Shown here one piece after another: positions 6,951 to 15,390 of a stretch of 24,479 nucleotides of DNA. The translations under genes and the position numbers were made by a program. This DNA is from a virus: the IMG/VR virus record IMGVR_UViG_3300032668_000920, positions 1-24,479 of that record; one strand, 5' to 3'. Positions within the stretch are counted from its first letter, which is position 1, and each line of letters starts with the position of its first letter. The notes below the pieces were generated by a model. It saw nothing but the letters and a program-made list of their open reading frames with translations, was not told where the DNA came from and did not search any database.

Positions 6951-7832
6951 CTATTCGTCTGATTCGTGCCCCCCTCCACTACTATATCCACCACTCATGC
7001 CCTGACGAGTGTAAGAGGGATTAAGACCCGACATCTCTAAAATGTCATCACGTATATTTTGATTACGTTTTTCTATATTCAATACTCTAGTAAATGAGTT
7101 TGTGACGGCTGCAGTATAATAAGCAAAAGGATTAGCTGATTTTGATTCATCAAAACGTAATCCTATGTAAGTCAATTGTAACAATGCTTGACTGCGCATC
7201 TCATCGTTATAAGTGTACCCACGCCAATTACTACGGGTAGCATAGCGTTCGCACAATTTCATAAACATATGAGCTAATTTCTTAGTCATGTTACCGTGCA
7301 TCTTATCGAACTCACCAGTTTCAAAATCGCCCTTCCAGTGACTTTTACCCACTAGTACAGGGTTATTGTCTTCATCAACCATATAATGCTGAAATGGCGG
7401 GAAGTTAACTTTGACATATTTGGTATGCGTCAAATCCATTTCATCGTATTCTGTAATTAAAGGATCTTCGTCGTCTTCAATCTCTAGGGCATTCATACGT
7501 GCTTTTTTGGTTTTGGCATCATCTACGGGAATATGATCCCAAGTCATTACTCTAAACACTACATCTGTAGCCGGAACATCTTTGAGTTTTATCTCAAATT
7601 CATCTAATTTCTTCTTGATTCCTTCGGCAATACTTGCGTCATAGGCTAGCTTGGTCAGTCTCTCGGCACGTAATTTTCTTGCTTCTAAGATGTTCTTTTT
7701 GTTTATTTTGCTGATATCCGGTAAAATCATATCATAATCTGCATATTCTGGTTTGGTAAACGTGCAGTACGTGGATTTACTTTTGTGGATTTCTTTTAAT
7801 ATGTCTTTGTTGTTGAGGTAATTATGTTTCAC
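6951..7832 (-). CDS. 55: Late-transcription sigma factor, gp55-like, with a large internal insertion
   Basis: The 293-residue protein starts at a GTG, supported by an AAGGA about 9 bases upstream and by an N-terminus (NYLNNKDIL, 4-12) that resembles the start of T4 gp55. The sigma region 2-like core lies at about 183-260 (GYTYNDEMRSQALLQ, then FDESKSANPFAYYT and FTRVLNIEKR), also as in T4. T4 gp55 has about 185 residues. The extra length here lies between the N-terminal motif and the core (about residues 25-180), with a charged region and an aromatic patch at 143-175. The C-terminus is a Gly/Ser/acidic tail (281-293) without the hydrophobic sliding-clamp-binding motif of T4 gp55. It should direct host RNA polymerase to TATAAATA promoters, two exact copies of which flank this gene. 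Confidence 0.9.
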   Translation of the reverse strand: MKHNYLNNKDILKEIHKSKSTYCTFTKPEYADYDMILPDISKINKKNILEARKLRAERLTKLAYDASIAEGIKKKLDEFEIKLKDVPATDVVFRVMTWDHIPVDDAKTKKARMNALEIEDDEDPLITEYDEMDLTHTKYVKVNFPPFQHYMVDEDNNPVLVGKSHWKGDFETGEFDKMHGNMTKKLAHMFMKLCERYATRSNWRGYTYNDEMRSQALLQLTYIGLRFDESKSANPFAYYTAAVTNSFTRVLNIEKRNQNIRDDILEMSGLNPSYTRQGMSGGYSSGGGHESDE

Positions 7833-7856
7833 CTTTGCTTCCTTATTAGTTAGCGT

Positions 7857-7886
7857 ATACTAACATATTTATCGTAGAGTTGTCAA
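7857..7886 (-). promoter_or_regulatory. Sigma70-type promoter candidate for gp55
   Basis: On the minus strand a perfect TTGACA (7881-7886) is followed after 18 bases by TAGTAT (7857-7862), a 4-of-6 match to the -10 box. Transcription would start near 7850, only about 18 bases before the GTG, with the AAGGA between them. An inverted repeat GTTAG-6 bases-CTAAC (7849-7864) overlaps the -10 box and could be an operator. It is consistent with early or middle expression by unmodified host polymerase. Confidence 0.5.
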
Positions 7887-7917
7887 GTCTTTTATAATAG
7901 TAGCAGATAATTCTGTT

Positions 7918-7925
7918 TATAAATA
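7918..7925 (+). promoter_or_regulatory. T4-type late promoter for the baseplate operon
   Basis: The exact late consensus TATAAATA is followed by C, as in T4 late promoters. It lies 20 bases before the gp48 ATG, and an AGGA at 7935-7938 gives a normally spaced ribosome binding site in a short leader. It is the only exact late box found before a plus-strand gene and probably drives genes 48 through 25. Confidence 0.8.
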
Positions 7926-7945
7926 CAATATACTAGGAAATAATA

Positions 7946-8812
7946 ATGGCATTACTACCAGACGCTGGTGCAAACGATCCAACCGCATCCCCGGGACTTA
8001 CATCCGGTGGGGGAATTCTGGACACCGCATTAAACATAGTAGATCCGTCAGGAATTCGAAAACAAATTGCTGGGTTATTGGATGGTGGAATAAGTTCGTT
8101 GTTTAATAAATCAACTCCGCCCGGAATATCCACACAGTTTTTCCCAAACTCACCCACTAACCCCACTAACTTGTATAATAATGATTGGCGTGTGAAAATT
8201 GGATTACCAGCTGGTAGTAGTTTGTTTTATAAAGATCAAAACAATCAATTAATGGAAATATTAAAAAGAACCAATGGTGTTGTATTTCCTTATACCCCTA
8301 GTGTAACAGTCACACATAATGCTCGATATCAAGAACAAGCATTAACACACAGTAACTACAAAAATTATTTTTATGAAGGCTCTGATGTGTCGGCAATTAC
8401 TATAACCGGTGATTTCGCAGTCCAGAATAGAGATGATGGACTATACTTGTTGGCTGCAATATACTATTTTAGAAGTTGTACTAAAATGTTTTTTGGGGCG
8501 AACGATAGTTTAGCCGGAAATCCCCCACCAATTGTTTTCTTGGATGGCTACGGCGAATTATATTTTCCGCACGTAAGTTGTGTTGTGACAAGTTTTCAAC
8601 ACACCATGCCAGCTGATGTAGATTATGTAGAAATTCCATATACAGATCAAAGCTCGACTAATGGAAATACACAGTTAGTGCGACTTCCGACAACTAGCCA
8701 ATTAACAGTAACAGTCCAACCCATTTATAGCAGACGCAATGTACATAATAACATGTCCCTAACAGCATTTAGTCAAGGCAAATTATTAAGCGGTAACGGA
8801 GGATTCCTATAA
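7946..8812 (+). CDS. 48: Baseplate tail-tube cap protein, gp48-like
   Basis: This 288-residue protein has a Gly/Pro-rich N-terminus and a central region (NGVVFPYTPSVTVTHNARY, ALTHSNYKNYFYEG, AITITGDFAVQN) that I associate with gp48 of T4-like cyanophages. T4 gp48 has about 364 residues. It forms the platform on top of the baseplate hub where the tail tube begins. The related tube initiator gp54 has a similar fold and cannot be excluded, but gp48 belongs to the T4-like core set and stands before gene 53 in cyanophage-type modules. It has a late promoter and a good AGGA site. Its stop overlaps the next ATG by one base. Confidence 0.75.
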   Translation: MALLPDAGANDPTASPGLTSGGGILDTALNIVDPSGIRKQIAGLLDGGISSLFNKSTPPGISTQFFPNSPTNPTNLYNNDWRVKIGLPAGSSLFYKDQNNQLMEILKRTNGVVFPYTPSVTVTHNARYQEQALTHSNYKNYFYEGSDVSAITITGDFAVQNRDDGLYLLAAIYYFRSCTKMFFGANDSLAGNPPPIVFLDGYGELYFPHVSCVVTSFQHTMPADVDYVEIPYTDQSSTNGNTQLVRLPTTSQLTVTVQPIYSRRNVHNNMSLTAFSQGKLLSGNGGFL

Positions 8813-9120
8813 TGACTACAGTAACTTATAGCAAATCTAGTCCATACTATAACACAAATACTTTTGGTGGGCAGTTTTTAGATCTTTTAGTTAATAGATC
8901 AATTGATAAACAACCAGATGATGTATCGTTTACCATTAACGGGACTTACCAATATCGTCCCGATTTGTTAGCATATGATTTATATGGTGATAGTGGTTTA
9001 TGGTGGGTATTCAAAGCACGTAACCCCAATAGCCTAGATGATCCGATATTTGATTTTCAAGCAGGCGTAACAATTTTTATTCCTAAAAAGACTACACTTG
9101 TTACTAACTTAGGTATTTAA
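8812..9120 (+). CDS. 53: Baseplate wedge protein, gp53-like
   Basis: This 102-residue protein contains the compact wedge motif YRPDLLAYDLYGDSGLWWVF (50-69) and ends in a short beta-rich part with GVTIFIPK, reminiscent of LysM-like C-termini in gp53 proteins. T4 gp53 has about 196 residues, and shorter forms are usual in cyanophage-type baseplates. It joins wedge subunits into the ring around the hub. The start codon overlaps the gp48 stop (TAATG), so translation is probably coupled. Confidence 0.82.
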   Translation: MTTVTYSKSSPYYNTNTFGGQFLDLLVNRSIDKQPDDVSFTINGTYQYRPDLLAYDLYGDSGLWWVFKARNPNSLDDPIFDFQAGVTIFIPKKTTLVTNLGI

Positions 9121-9123
9121 TCA

Positions 9124-11706
9124 ATGCCGTTAACTCAAGCACAACGAGATCTAGTAAGATCGAATAGCACTGCTGCAGATGCTGTGGCTAATCAAACCAC
9201 AATCGTCAATCCAGTAACACAGAATACTGGTACTAATTCAGGATCTGTTCCATTACCTGCACAAGACATTGCTAATTTATCTAGAGCACCTCAGACTGAA
9301 ACAACTACCCCATTACCGCCAACTGGTGCCGGTGCTGGGCGTGGATCTTATGCTGGATATAATTCTGCAGATGAAGCAAAATCAGTAGCAGATACACAGG
9401 TACAGGTCAACGGATACACAGAAGTTTCTCCGCAACCCAACCCATTAAGTAGTTACGCTTCCTATACCTATAATCTAAGTCTGCATATACTGACTGCAGC
9501 TGATTATAATACAATGGTCAATACACCAAATAATTTTACCATTAGTAAAAATCTTATCAGTGAGGCAAATAGATACAGTAGTATAAGGGATGCAAATTTC
9601 AAAGATGATTTTTATTTTGATAATTTAAAAATGACCACACTGATTGTGCCTAACACAGAAACACGATCAAGTAATGCTATAGAAATTAATTTCACTATAA
9701 TTGAACCCTATGGAATGACATTGTTGAATAGGATTTTGGATATCAACAATGCAGAATTAACAGGCAAAAATTATCTTGATATGCCTTACCTATTAGAAAT
9801 TGCTTTTTACGGGATGGATGATGCAGGCAATCCTACTATAATTGCTAATCAATCTAAATGGATCCCTATTAAAATTACCAACTTTAAAATTAAAGCCAGT
9901 GTAAAAGGAGCAGAATACGTAATACAAGCAGTACCATTTCATTATCAAGCAAATTTTACATCGGTTCAGGCTATCAAATCAAATTTTACAGTAACTGCAA
10001 AAACAGTCGGAGAATATTTTCTAAGTACCCTTACCACTGAGGAGGTGAATGCCGTAGATTCAGTAAGAGAACAAACTGCTACTTATAATAAATTTAATAG
10101 CCCCGATGAACAAAGAAAAAGAGAATTAGATGCAAATGCATGGGGTAGTGAAGATACTACTGGTACCGCGGCAGTTCCCCCACCGCCACCTGCATCAATA
10201 TCTACTGCCAGTTTTGCAGCTGCATACAATTATTGGAACATTAAAGAAGCCGCTGATGGCAATATGGATTATGCAGATCAAATTAATTTTGTTATTGACA
10301 GTAAAATTAGTGAGTCTAGTATAGTAGATCCTAAAAAGAATAGTGCAGACAATACCCCATCTACTACCGCAAAAGATTCTACTAAAACTGGTCCTGATTT
10401 ATCAACTTCTGTATTCTCATTAAATGCCGGAACTCAAATAATGTCAATTATTGACATGGTGATGCAAAACAGTGACTATATTTTATCACAATTAAATGAT
10501 CCAGCGATTCAAAATAAAAATCCCAATACCACACAAATTACTGCACAACAGTTAAGTGATTTAAAACAAGGGCAACCTGTGAACTGGTATCGAGTAGTAC
10601 CGCAAGTTAAACTTACAAAGTTTGACAAAACTCGAAATGAATGGGGTAAGATTATAACCTATTACATACAACCGTATACCTATCACAATAGTAGACATCC
10701 CGCAGCACCAGTAACGACCCCGCCTGGATCAGTAAAAGATTATCAATATATCTATACTGGTCATAACACAGAAGTTATAAGTTTTGACATAGACTTTAAT
10801 GCGTTGTATTTTACAGCATTACAAGTCAATAAAGGTAACACTACTGCATTAAATATATCTGCAAAAGATGACCAAGACAAAGATACTGGTAAATTGTCAA
10901 AACAAGTAAACGATATACAACCCAATCAATATAAATTACGAAGTGGTGATCATGGAACTATGGCTGGCGGATCCGAGACTCGTAGCGCAGCACAAAATGC
11001 CGGTAATGTTATACAAAGTTTTTATACCAATGCCCAAGGTGATATGATAAATTTAAAACTACAAATATTGGGCGATCCAGAATTTATCAAACAAGACGAC
11101 ATATTTTATAATCCGGGATTTTTAAAATTAACATACAAAAATCAATATCTACCTAGTGGCGGTAGTATTGCCATGGATAATGGCGAAATCTTCTGTAACG
11201 TTACATTCAAAACTCCAGTTGATATAGATGAAAATACTGGACTACTAAGAAAAGACAGTAAGTATACAGTAAGTTATTTTAGTGGATATTATAAAGTAAT
11301 TAAAGTTGATAGTGAGTTTAGGGGTGGTAAATTTACACAGACGTTGGAATTAGTACGCTATCCAAATCAACCAAACTCCGGACAAGTAAGCAAGGGCTGG
11401 GATAATCAATCAACTGATGTGACTAGAAATCCGTCAACACAGAAATCAGATAAATTAGACAGTTCAAAAGTAACCGGCAGTAGTATTGATTCTTCTCCGG
11501 ATCCAGAAGAAGTCAGCCAAGAGCAGGGGCCTACTAATGACGACAATGTCAGCGAAGTACAAAGACAATCTGTAATAGATCCCTATGAACAAATACCGGC
11601 TGCCGATACCTCAACCGACACAACAAATTTACAAAAGATTGCACAAAATGGAACTACAGTTGATATAGGTAATAACGCATTCAGCGATGGTAGCACAATA
11701 GTATAA
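9124..11706 (+). CDS. Large baseplate hub-like structural protein
   Basis: This 860-residue protein starts 3 bases after the gp53 stop and has no clear Shine-Dalgarno. Residues 1-110 are Thr/Ser/Asn/Pro-rich and probably disordered. Residues about 113-300 form a conserved-looking beta-rich region. A five-proline run (352-356) marks a linker. Residues about 430-745 hold a second structured part that ends with GGKFTQTLELVRY (734-746), the kind of closing strand seen in hub proteins of the gp27/gpD fold. The last 110 residues are again Ser/Asp/Gln-rich. It sits directly before the gp5-like spike, where a gp27-type partner is expected, and no other gp27 candidate is present in the window. The hub role is inferred from position and weak pattern; only a structural role is well supported. 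Confidence 0.6.
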   Translation: MPLTQAQRDLVRSNSTAADAVANQTTIVNPVTQNTGTNSGSVPLPAQDIANLSRAPQTETTTPLPPTGAGAGRGSYAGYNSADEAKSVADTQVQVNGYTEVSPQPNPLSSYASYTYNLSLHILTAADYNTMVNTPNNFTISKNLISEANRYSSIRDANFKDDFYFDNLKMTTLIVPNTETRSSNAIEINFTIIEPYGMTLLNRILDINNAELTGKNYLDMPYLLEIAFYGMDDAGNPTIIANQSKWIPIKITNFKIKASVKGAEYVIQAVPFHYQANFTSVQAIKSNFTVTAKTVGEYFLSTLTTEEVNAVDSVREQTATYNKFNSPDEQRKRELDANAWGSEDTTGTAAVPPPPPASISTASFAAAYNYWNIKEAADGNMDYADQINFVIDSKISESSIVDPKKNSADNTPSTTAKDSTKTGPDLSTSVFSLNAGTQIMSIIDMVMQNSDYILSQLNDPAIQNKNPNTTQITAQQLSDLKQGQPVNWYRVVPQVKLTKFDKTRNEWGKIITYYIQPYTYHNSRHPAAPVTTPPGSVKDYQYIYTGHNTEVISFDIDFNALYFTALQVNKGNTTALNISAKDDQDKDTGKLSKQVNDIQPNQYKLRSGDHGTMAGGSETRSAAQNAGNVIQSFYTNAQGDMINLKLQILGDPEFIKQDDIFYNPGFLKLTYKNQYLPSGGSIAMDNGEIFCNVTFKTPVDIDENTGLLRKDSKYTVSYFSGYYKVIKVDSEFRGGKFTQTLELVRYPNQPNSGQVSKGWDNQSTDVTRNPSTQKSDKLDSSKVTGSSIDSSPDPEEVSQEQGPTNDDNVSEVQRQSVIDPYEQIPAADTSTDTTNLQKIAQNGTTVDIGNNAFSDGSTIV

Positions 11707-11709
11707 ATG
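11702..11709 (+). promoter_or_regulatory. Weak late-promoter-like box before gene 5
   Basis: TATAAATG matches the late consensus at 7 of 8 positions and overlaps the stop of the hub gene. It is only 9 bases from the gene 5 ATG, so a transcript from it would be almost leaderless. It may be chance. Confidence 0.2.
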
Positions 11710-11718
11710 GAATAACAA

Positions 11719-14700
11719 ATGGCACAAGATGGCGTAGTAGGCAAAAAAATAGCAAAGAACTTTGACCGAGAATCGGTTGCCGGGGTTAAAAACGACACCG
11801 GAACTTATGTAGGCATAGTCAAGGACAATCTTGCACCTGCAAGAAACGGTAGACTGCGTGTGTGGATTCCTGACTTTGGGGGAGATGAAAATAGTGAACA
11901 TAATTGGCGTAAGGTAAATTATGCTAGTCCTTATTTTGGGACTACCTTTGCACAAGCAGGCGATATTAATAATAAATTTGCCGACGTACACCACACATAC
12001 GGTATGTGGATGACTCCCCCTGATATAGGTAGTCAAGTATTATGTACATTCGTAAACGGACAACCTGGTAGGGGTTATTGGTTTGCTTGTATTAGCCCCG
12101 GAATAAGTCAATGGATGGTACCGGCAATGGCCGCGGGCAATTTTGTTGATCGTAACAGTGCCAGTGCTGACATTAAAGCCAGTATTCTTCCTGAAAATCA
12201 TGTACCCCCGCAATATTTGCCTGTGGCAGAGTTTAACGAGAATGTTGAAAACTATTTCGACAGCGTATTTTATAATAATGCCAAACCAATACATGAATTC
12301 CAAGCAAATATATTATTCCAGCAGGGGTTGGATCGAGATAAAGTTCGTGGGGCAATAAGTAGTAGCAGTCAAAGAGAAACCCCGAGCCATGTTTTTGGTA
12401 TCAGTACTCCAGGTCGAGCATTGACAAAAGATCCTGCTGATGATCCAGACTATGCAACTAAAGTAGCCAGTGGCACAATACCTCCGGATCAATTTGCAGT
12501 ACCCAGTCGTAAAGGTGGGCACACTTTTGTCATGGACGATGGTGATGCGAATGGTGTTGATCAATTAATAAGATTACGAACAGCTGGTGGACATCAAATA
12601 CTAATGAACGATGATCAAAGTACAATGTACATTGCTCATAAGAATGGTACCAGCTGGGTAGAGATAGATGATACTGGTATTAAAGTTTATACAGGTGGTG
12701 ATTTAAGTATACGCACCGAAGGTACACTAAATCTACATGCCGACAATGATATCAACATGCAGGCCGGCGGCAGTATCAATATGGATAGCGCAACGGCAAC
12801 AACTATGACCAGCGGACAGATTAAAATTGGTGGTGCAGACAGTACGCTGATATACGGTGCCAAGATGAGCATGGGCGGTGGTCAAGTTATTGTCAGCAGT
12901 GATGGCAAACTCAACATGAGTTCCGCGTCCGCAATGAAGATTGATGGTAGTACTCTTGATCTAAACGGTGGCAGTGGCGGAAATAGTATTTCATGCCCAG
13001 TCATTCCCAAGAATAAACTTGCAGACACTACATACGACAGTAGTTTAACTAAACTTTGGAGTAGTGTACCACAGGCAGTTGATAGCGTAGTTACTATACT
13101 ACCAAGTCATGAGCCTTGGGTAAGAACTGGAACGCCGGCTCCGTTGACTAAAGAAGTTGGCAGTAGTGTATGTACTCCTAAGATGGGCGGTGGCGCGATT
13201 AATAATACGTTACCTCCACCTAATGGTAATAATCTTGATAAAGGAAGACCGACTCCTTGGACCACAGATACAGATTTTATTAACGCCGTGCAACTATCTG
13301 CAAATACATTAAACCTAAGTTATATAGACATGTTGGCATGTATGCATTTAGAAACCGGTGGTACAATGGATCCGGCAATTACTAATAGCTTGGGCTATAC
13401 TGGACTTATCCAATTCGGTAAAGCAGCTGCAACCAGCATTGGTACTACTACTGATGCATTGCGGGCAATGGATCGAGCCACACAATGTCAATACGTTACT
13501 AAGTATTTTCAATTTAATAATCTAAATGGCAAAGCACCAAGTCCACGCCTAGTGGATATTTACTTGACTATTTTATGGCCTGCAGCAGTGGGCAAGCCCG
13601 GAAGTTTCGTGATATGGCCTGGTGGCAGTCCACAATATAATGCAAATCCTGCATTTGATCCAGGACATGCCGTTGGGTATATTACTGTAGATATGGTGGC
13701 AACGCAGATTGCAACGCATCAGGCTACAGTAAAACAGGCATTGGCAAATGCTGGCCAACAATCAGGCGGAGTATTAACTACAAGTAACGGATCTACTGTA
13801 ACTGACGGATCAGGTAATCCTGTACGCACCGAAGAATCGGGAAATAGTCCAGCACAAACTGGAGACGATGGTATCACTAATGCCGCCGGAACGCAAGTTG
13901 TTGGCAATACTTGTCCTGCAGAGTTCCTAAAGAAATCAACAACTTTTAACCCTCCAGGAGGTATTGGTACTAGTTCGCCCAAGTTTACCCAACAACAGGT
14001 AAAAGCACTAATGGCTGAATTAGGATATTTTGAAAGTCAATTTAATTACAGTATGGTCAGTGATGATTCTACTAGGATTGGCAAGTATCAAGTTGATGCA
14101 CAATACCTAGCCGATGCCGGATACATTAAGCCAGATGCTATAAACCAATACGGCACATCGACTCTGAGTAACAGTGAAAGTTGGACTGGTAAAGACGGTA
14201 TACAAAGCCAAGATGACTTCTTTAGTAACCCTAATGTTCAAGACACTATACAATTTAATGAGTTCACTGACAACTATACCGCATTACTGAGTAATGGTGG
14301 AATAACCACTAGTGATGATATTTGTATGGCAGCAGGCATGCTATTTGTTGCACATCAATTTAGAAGTGTAGATTCTGCATTAGAATGGCGCAAGCAGGGT
14401 TTATTGGAAGATGCATACGGGCGCAATGGTTCCGACTATTATAATCAGGGTAGATACGCCATTGATGTGTTGTCTGCAGGCGGTGCTGCAACTACCACCG
14501 GAGTTGCGAGTCTTGGTGGTGATAATACAACAGGGATTAATCCTGATGATGTGTTTACATTCCAAGGAAATGGTACCGGAACTAGAAGTAATTTTGATCA
14601 ACTTAATGGTACATTTAAAAATGCAATATTAACTATGGCACAGGATTTTAAAACCAGTACCGGAGCAAAAATAACTATTACCAGTGCATACCGTAGTCCA

Positions 14701-14964
14701 GCTGATCAAGAAGCAATCTATCAGAAATGGCTAGCAGCTGGTGGTGGACCAAATAATCCAACTGCCGGGGGCATAACAACCCCTGCGAAACCAGCTAGTG
14801 CGGGAGGTACAGGCAGCCCACACAACAGTGGTGTGGCAATTGATAGTAGTCAATGCCCGCTAATCGCTAGAACTGTCGACCTTGCACAATACGGATTGCG
14901 TTGGGGCGGCACATTCAGCAAGCCTGATGCAGTACACATACAATTGGCTAACTCGGAGCAATAA
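11719..14964 (+). CDS. 5: gp5-like baseplate spike with two lysozyme-like regions and an M15 peptidase domain
   Basis: This 1081-residue protein is about twice T4 gp5 (about 575). Residues about 29-150 form the gp5/VgrG OB-fold (VGIVKDNLAPARNGRLRVWI, then PPDIGSQVLCTFVNG). Residues about 260-400 contain GGHTFVMDDGD and repeating beta-helix segments (GDLSIRTEGTLNLHADNDIN) of a trimeric needle. Residues 530-670 hold a transglycosylase-like domain, with E545 in MHLETGG followed by GYTGLIQFG (559-567). A second, weaker one spans about 755-900 (E772 in YFESQ, then RIGKYQVDA, 786-794). Residues 965-1081 are an M15/VanY-type peptidase with SAYRSPADQ (989-997), zinc ligands H1035 and D1042 in SPHNSGVAID, and H1073 in DAVHIQL. 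It should pierce the envelope and cut peptidoglycan glycans and peptides during injection. Confidence 0.9.
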   Translation: MAQDGVVGKKIAKNFDRESVAGVKNDTGTYVGIVKDNLAPARNGRLRVWIPDFGGDENSEHNWRKVNYASPYFGTTFAQAGDINNKFADVHHTYGMWMTPPDIGSQVLCTFVNGQPGRGYWFACISPGISQWMVPAMAAGNFVDRNSASADIKASILPENHVPPQYLPVAEFNENVENYFDSVFYNNAKPIHEFQANILFQQGLDRDKVRGAISSSSQRETPSHVFGISTPGRALTKDPADDPDYATKVASGTIPPDQFAVPSRKGGHTFVMDDGDANGVDQLIRLRTAGGHQILMNDDQSTMYIAHKNGTSWVEIDDTGIKVYTGGDLSIRTEGTLNLHADNDINMQAGGSINMDSATATTMTSGQIKIGGADSTLIYGAKMSMGGGQVIVSSDGKLNMSSASAMKIDGSTLDLNGGSGGNSISCPVIPKNKLADTTYDSSLTKLWSSVPQAVDSVVTILPSHEPWVRTGTPAPLTKEVGSSVCTPKMGGGAINNTLPPPNGNNLDKGRPTPWTTDTDFINAVQLSANTLNLSYIDMLACMHLETGGTMDPAITNSLGYTGLIQFGKAAATSIGTTTDALRAMDRATQCQYVTKYFQFNNLNGKAPSPRLVDIYLTILWPAAVGKPGSFVIWPGGSPQYNANPAFDPGHAVGYITVDMVATQIATHQATVKQALANAGQQSGGVLTTSNGSTVTDGSGNPVRTEESGNSPAQTGDDGITNAAGTQVVGNTCPAEFLKKSTTFNPPGGIGTSSPKFTQQQVKALMAELGYFESQFNYSMVSDDSTRIGKYQVDAQYLADAGYIKPDAINQYGTSTLSNSESWTGKDGIQSQDDFFSNPNVQDTIQFNEFTDNYTALLSNGGITTSDDICMAAGMLFVAHQFRSVDSALEWRKQGLLEDAYGRNGSDYYNQGRYAIDVLSAGGAATTTGVASLGGDNTTGINPDDVFTFQGNGTGTRSNFDQLNGTFKNAILTMAQDFKTSTGAKITITSAYRSPADQEAIYQKWLAAGGGPNNPTAGGITTPAKPASAGGTGSPHNSGVAIDSSQCPLIARTVDLAQYGLRWGGTFSKPDAVHIQLANSEQ

Positions 14965-14967
14965 ATA
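14960..14967 (+). promoter_or_regulatory. Late-promoter-like box overlapping the gene 5 stop
   Basis: AATAAATA (7 of 8 to TATAAATA) is followed by CTATT, matching the extended T4 late consensus. It overlaps the gene 5 stop and lies 5 bases before the gp25 ATG, so initiation would be at or near the start codon. Cyanophage late boxes tolerate any base at the first position, so it could be real, but the leader would lack a ribosome binding site. Confidence 0.3.
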
Positions 14968-14972
14968 CTATT

Positions 14973-15359
14973 ATGGTAACATTATACAAAGGGTTTAGCA
15001 CAGTAAATCGCAGTAAAAAATTTCGTGCGACTGATGTCAATTTAGTCAAACAGGATTTGATTAATCACTTCAACGTACGAAAAGGCGAGAAACTGATGCA
15101 ACCAAATTTTGGTAGCATTATATGGAGCATGTTGTTTGAGCCATTGGATGAACATGCGAATCAGCTAATAATTGATGACGTTAAAAATATTGTGGCATAT
15201 GATCCACGAATCGGACTCCAAAATATAACAATCACAGGCCAGGATTATGGTATTCAAATCGAACTTGATTTAGTCTTTATCCCTACAAATCAATCTACAG
15301 TTCTTAGCCTACAATTTGATGCGAATTCGAGCAGTCTAACTGCTGGTGGCCCTTACTAA
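14973..15359 (+). CDS. 25: Baseplate wedge protein, gp25-like
   Basis: This 128-residue protein is close to T4 gp25 (132) and shows the family pattern: an early lysine-rich turn (NRSKKFRATDVNLVKQDL), MQPNFGSIIWSMLFEPLDE (47-65), a DPRIGL turn and a beta-rich C-terminal half. It sits in the wedge and contacts the sheath initiator interface; relatives are found in all contractile injection machines (GPW/gp25 family). It starts 8 bases after the gene 5 stop and ends at a hairpin terminator. Confidence 0.93.
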   Translation: MVTLYKGFSTVNRSKKFRATDVNLVKQDLINHFNVRKGEKLMQPNFGSIIWSMLFEPLDEHANQLIIDDVKNIVAYDPRIGLQNITITGQDYGIQIELDLVFIPTNQSTVLSLQFDANSSSLTAGGPY

Positions 15360-15383
15360 TAAACTACGTAGTTTATTTTTTAA
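15358..15383 (+). terminator. Intrinsic terminator candidate after gene 25
   Basis: A perfect 10-base inverted repeat (AATAAACTAC at 15358-15367, GTAGTTTATT at 15368-15377) begins inside the gp25 stop codon and runs into a T-tract (TTTTTT to about 15381). The stem is AT-rich and would need a small loop taken from the central ACGT, so termination may be partial. It fits the break in the operon before gene 6, where a late-like promoter follows. Confidence 0.55.
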
Positions 15384-15390
15384 ATAAATA
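15383..15390 (+). promoter_or_regulatory. Late-promoter-like box for gene 6
   Basis: AATAAATA, a 7 of 8 match to the late consensus, is followed by TATGATAACG. Initiation would fall near 15396, leaving a leader of about 16 bases before the gene 6 ATG. The Shine-Dalgarno is weak (CGGA at 15400-15403). Its position right after the terminator supports it more than the sequence alone. Confidence 0.45.

Noticed and set aside
7933-8166. Minus-strand 77-codon frame across the gp48 start
   Set aside because: It overlaps the late promoter/RBS and the Gly/Pro-rich gp48 N-terminus on the other strand, and no homology pattern was seen.
10130-10324. Alternative frame across the proline run of the hub-like gene as a programmed frameshift product
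   Set aside because: The main frame is open throughout, and no slippery sequence with a following structure was found near the overlap.
11629-12036. 135-codon minus-strand reading frame opposite the start of gene 5
   Set aside because: It lies opposite well-supported hub and gp5 coding sequence, has a Cys/Ile-rich composition without any recognisable motif, and has no promoter or binding site seen.
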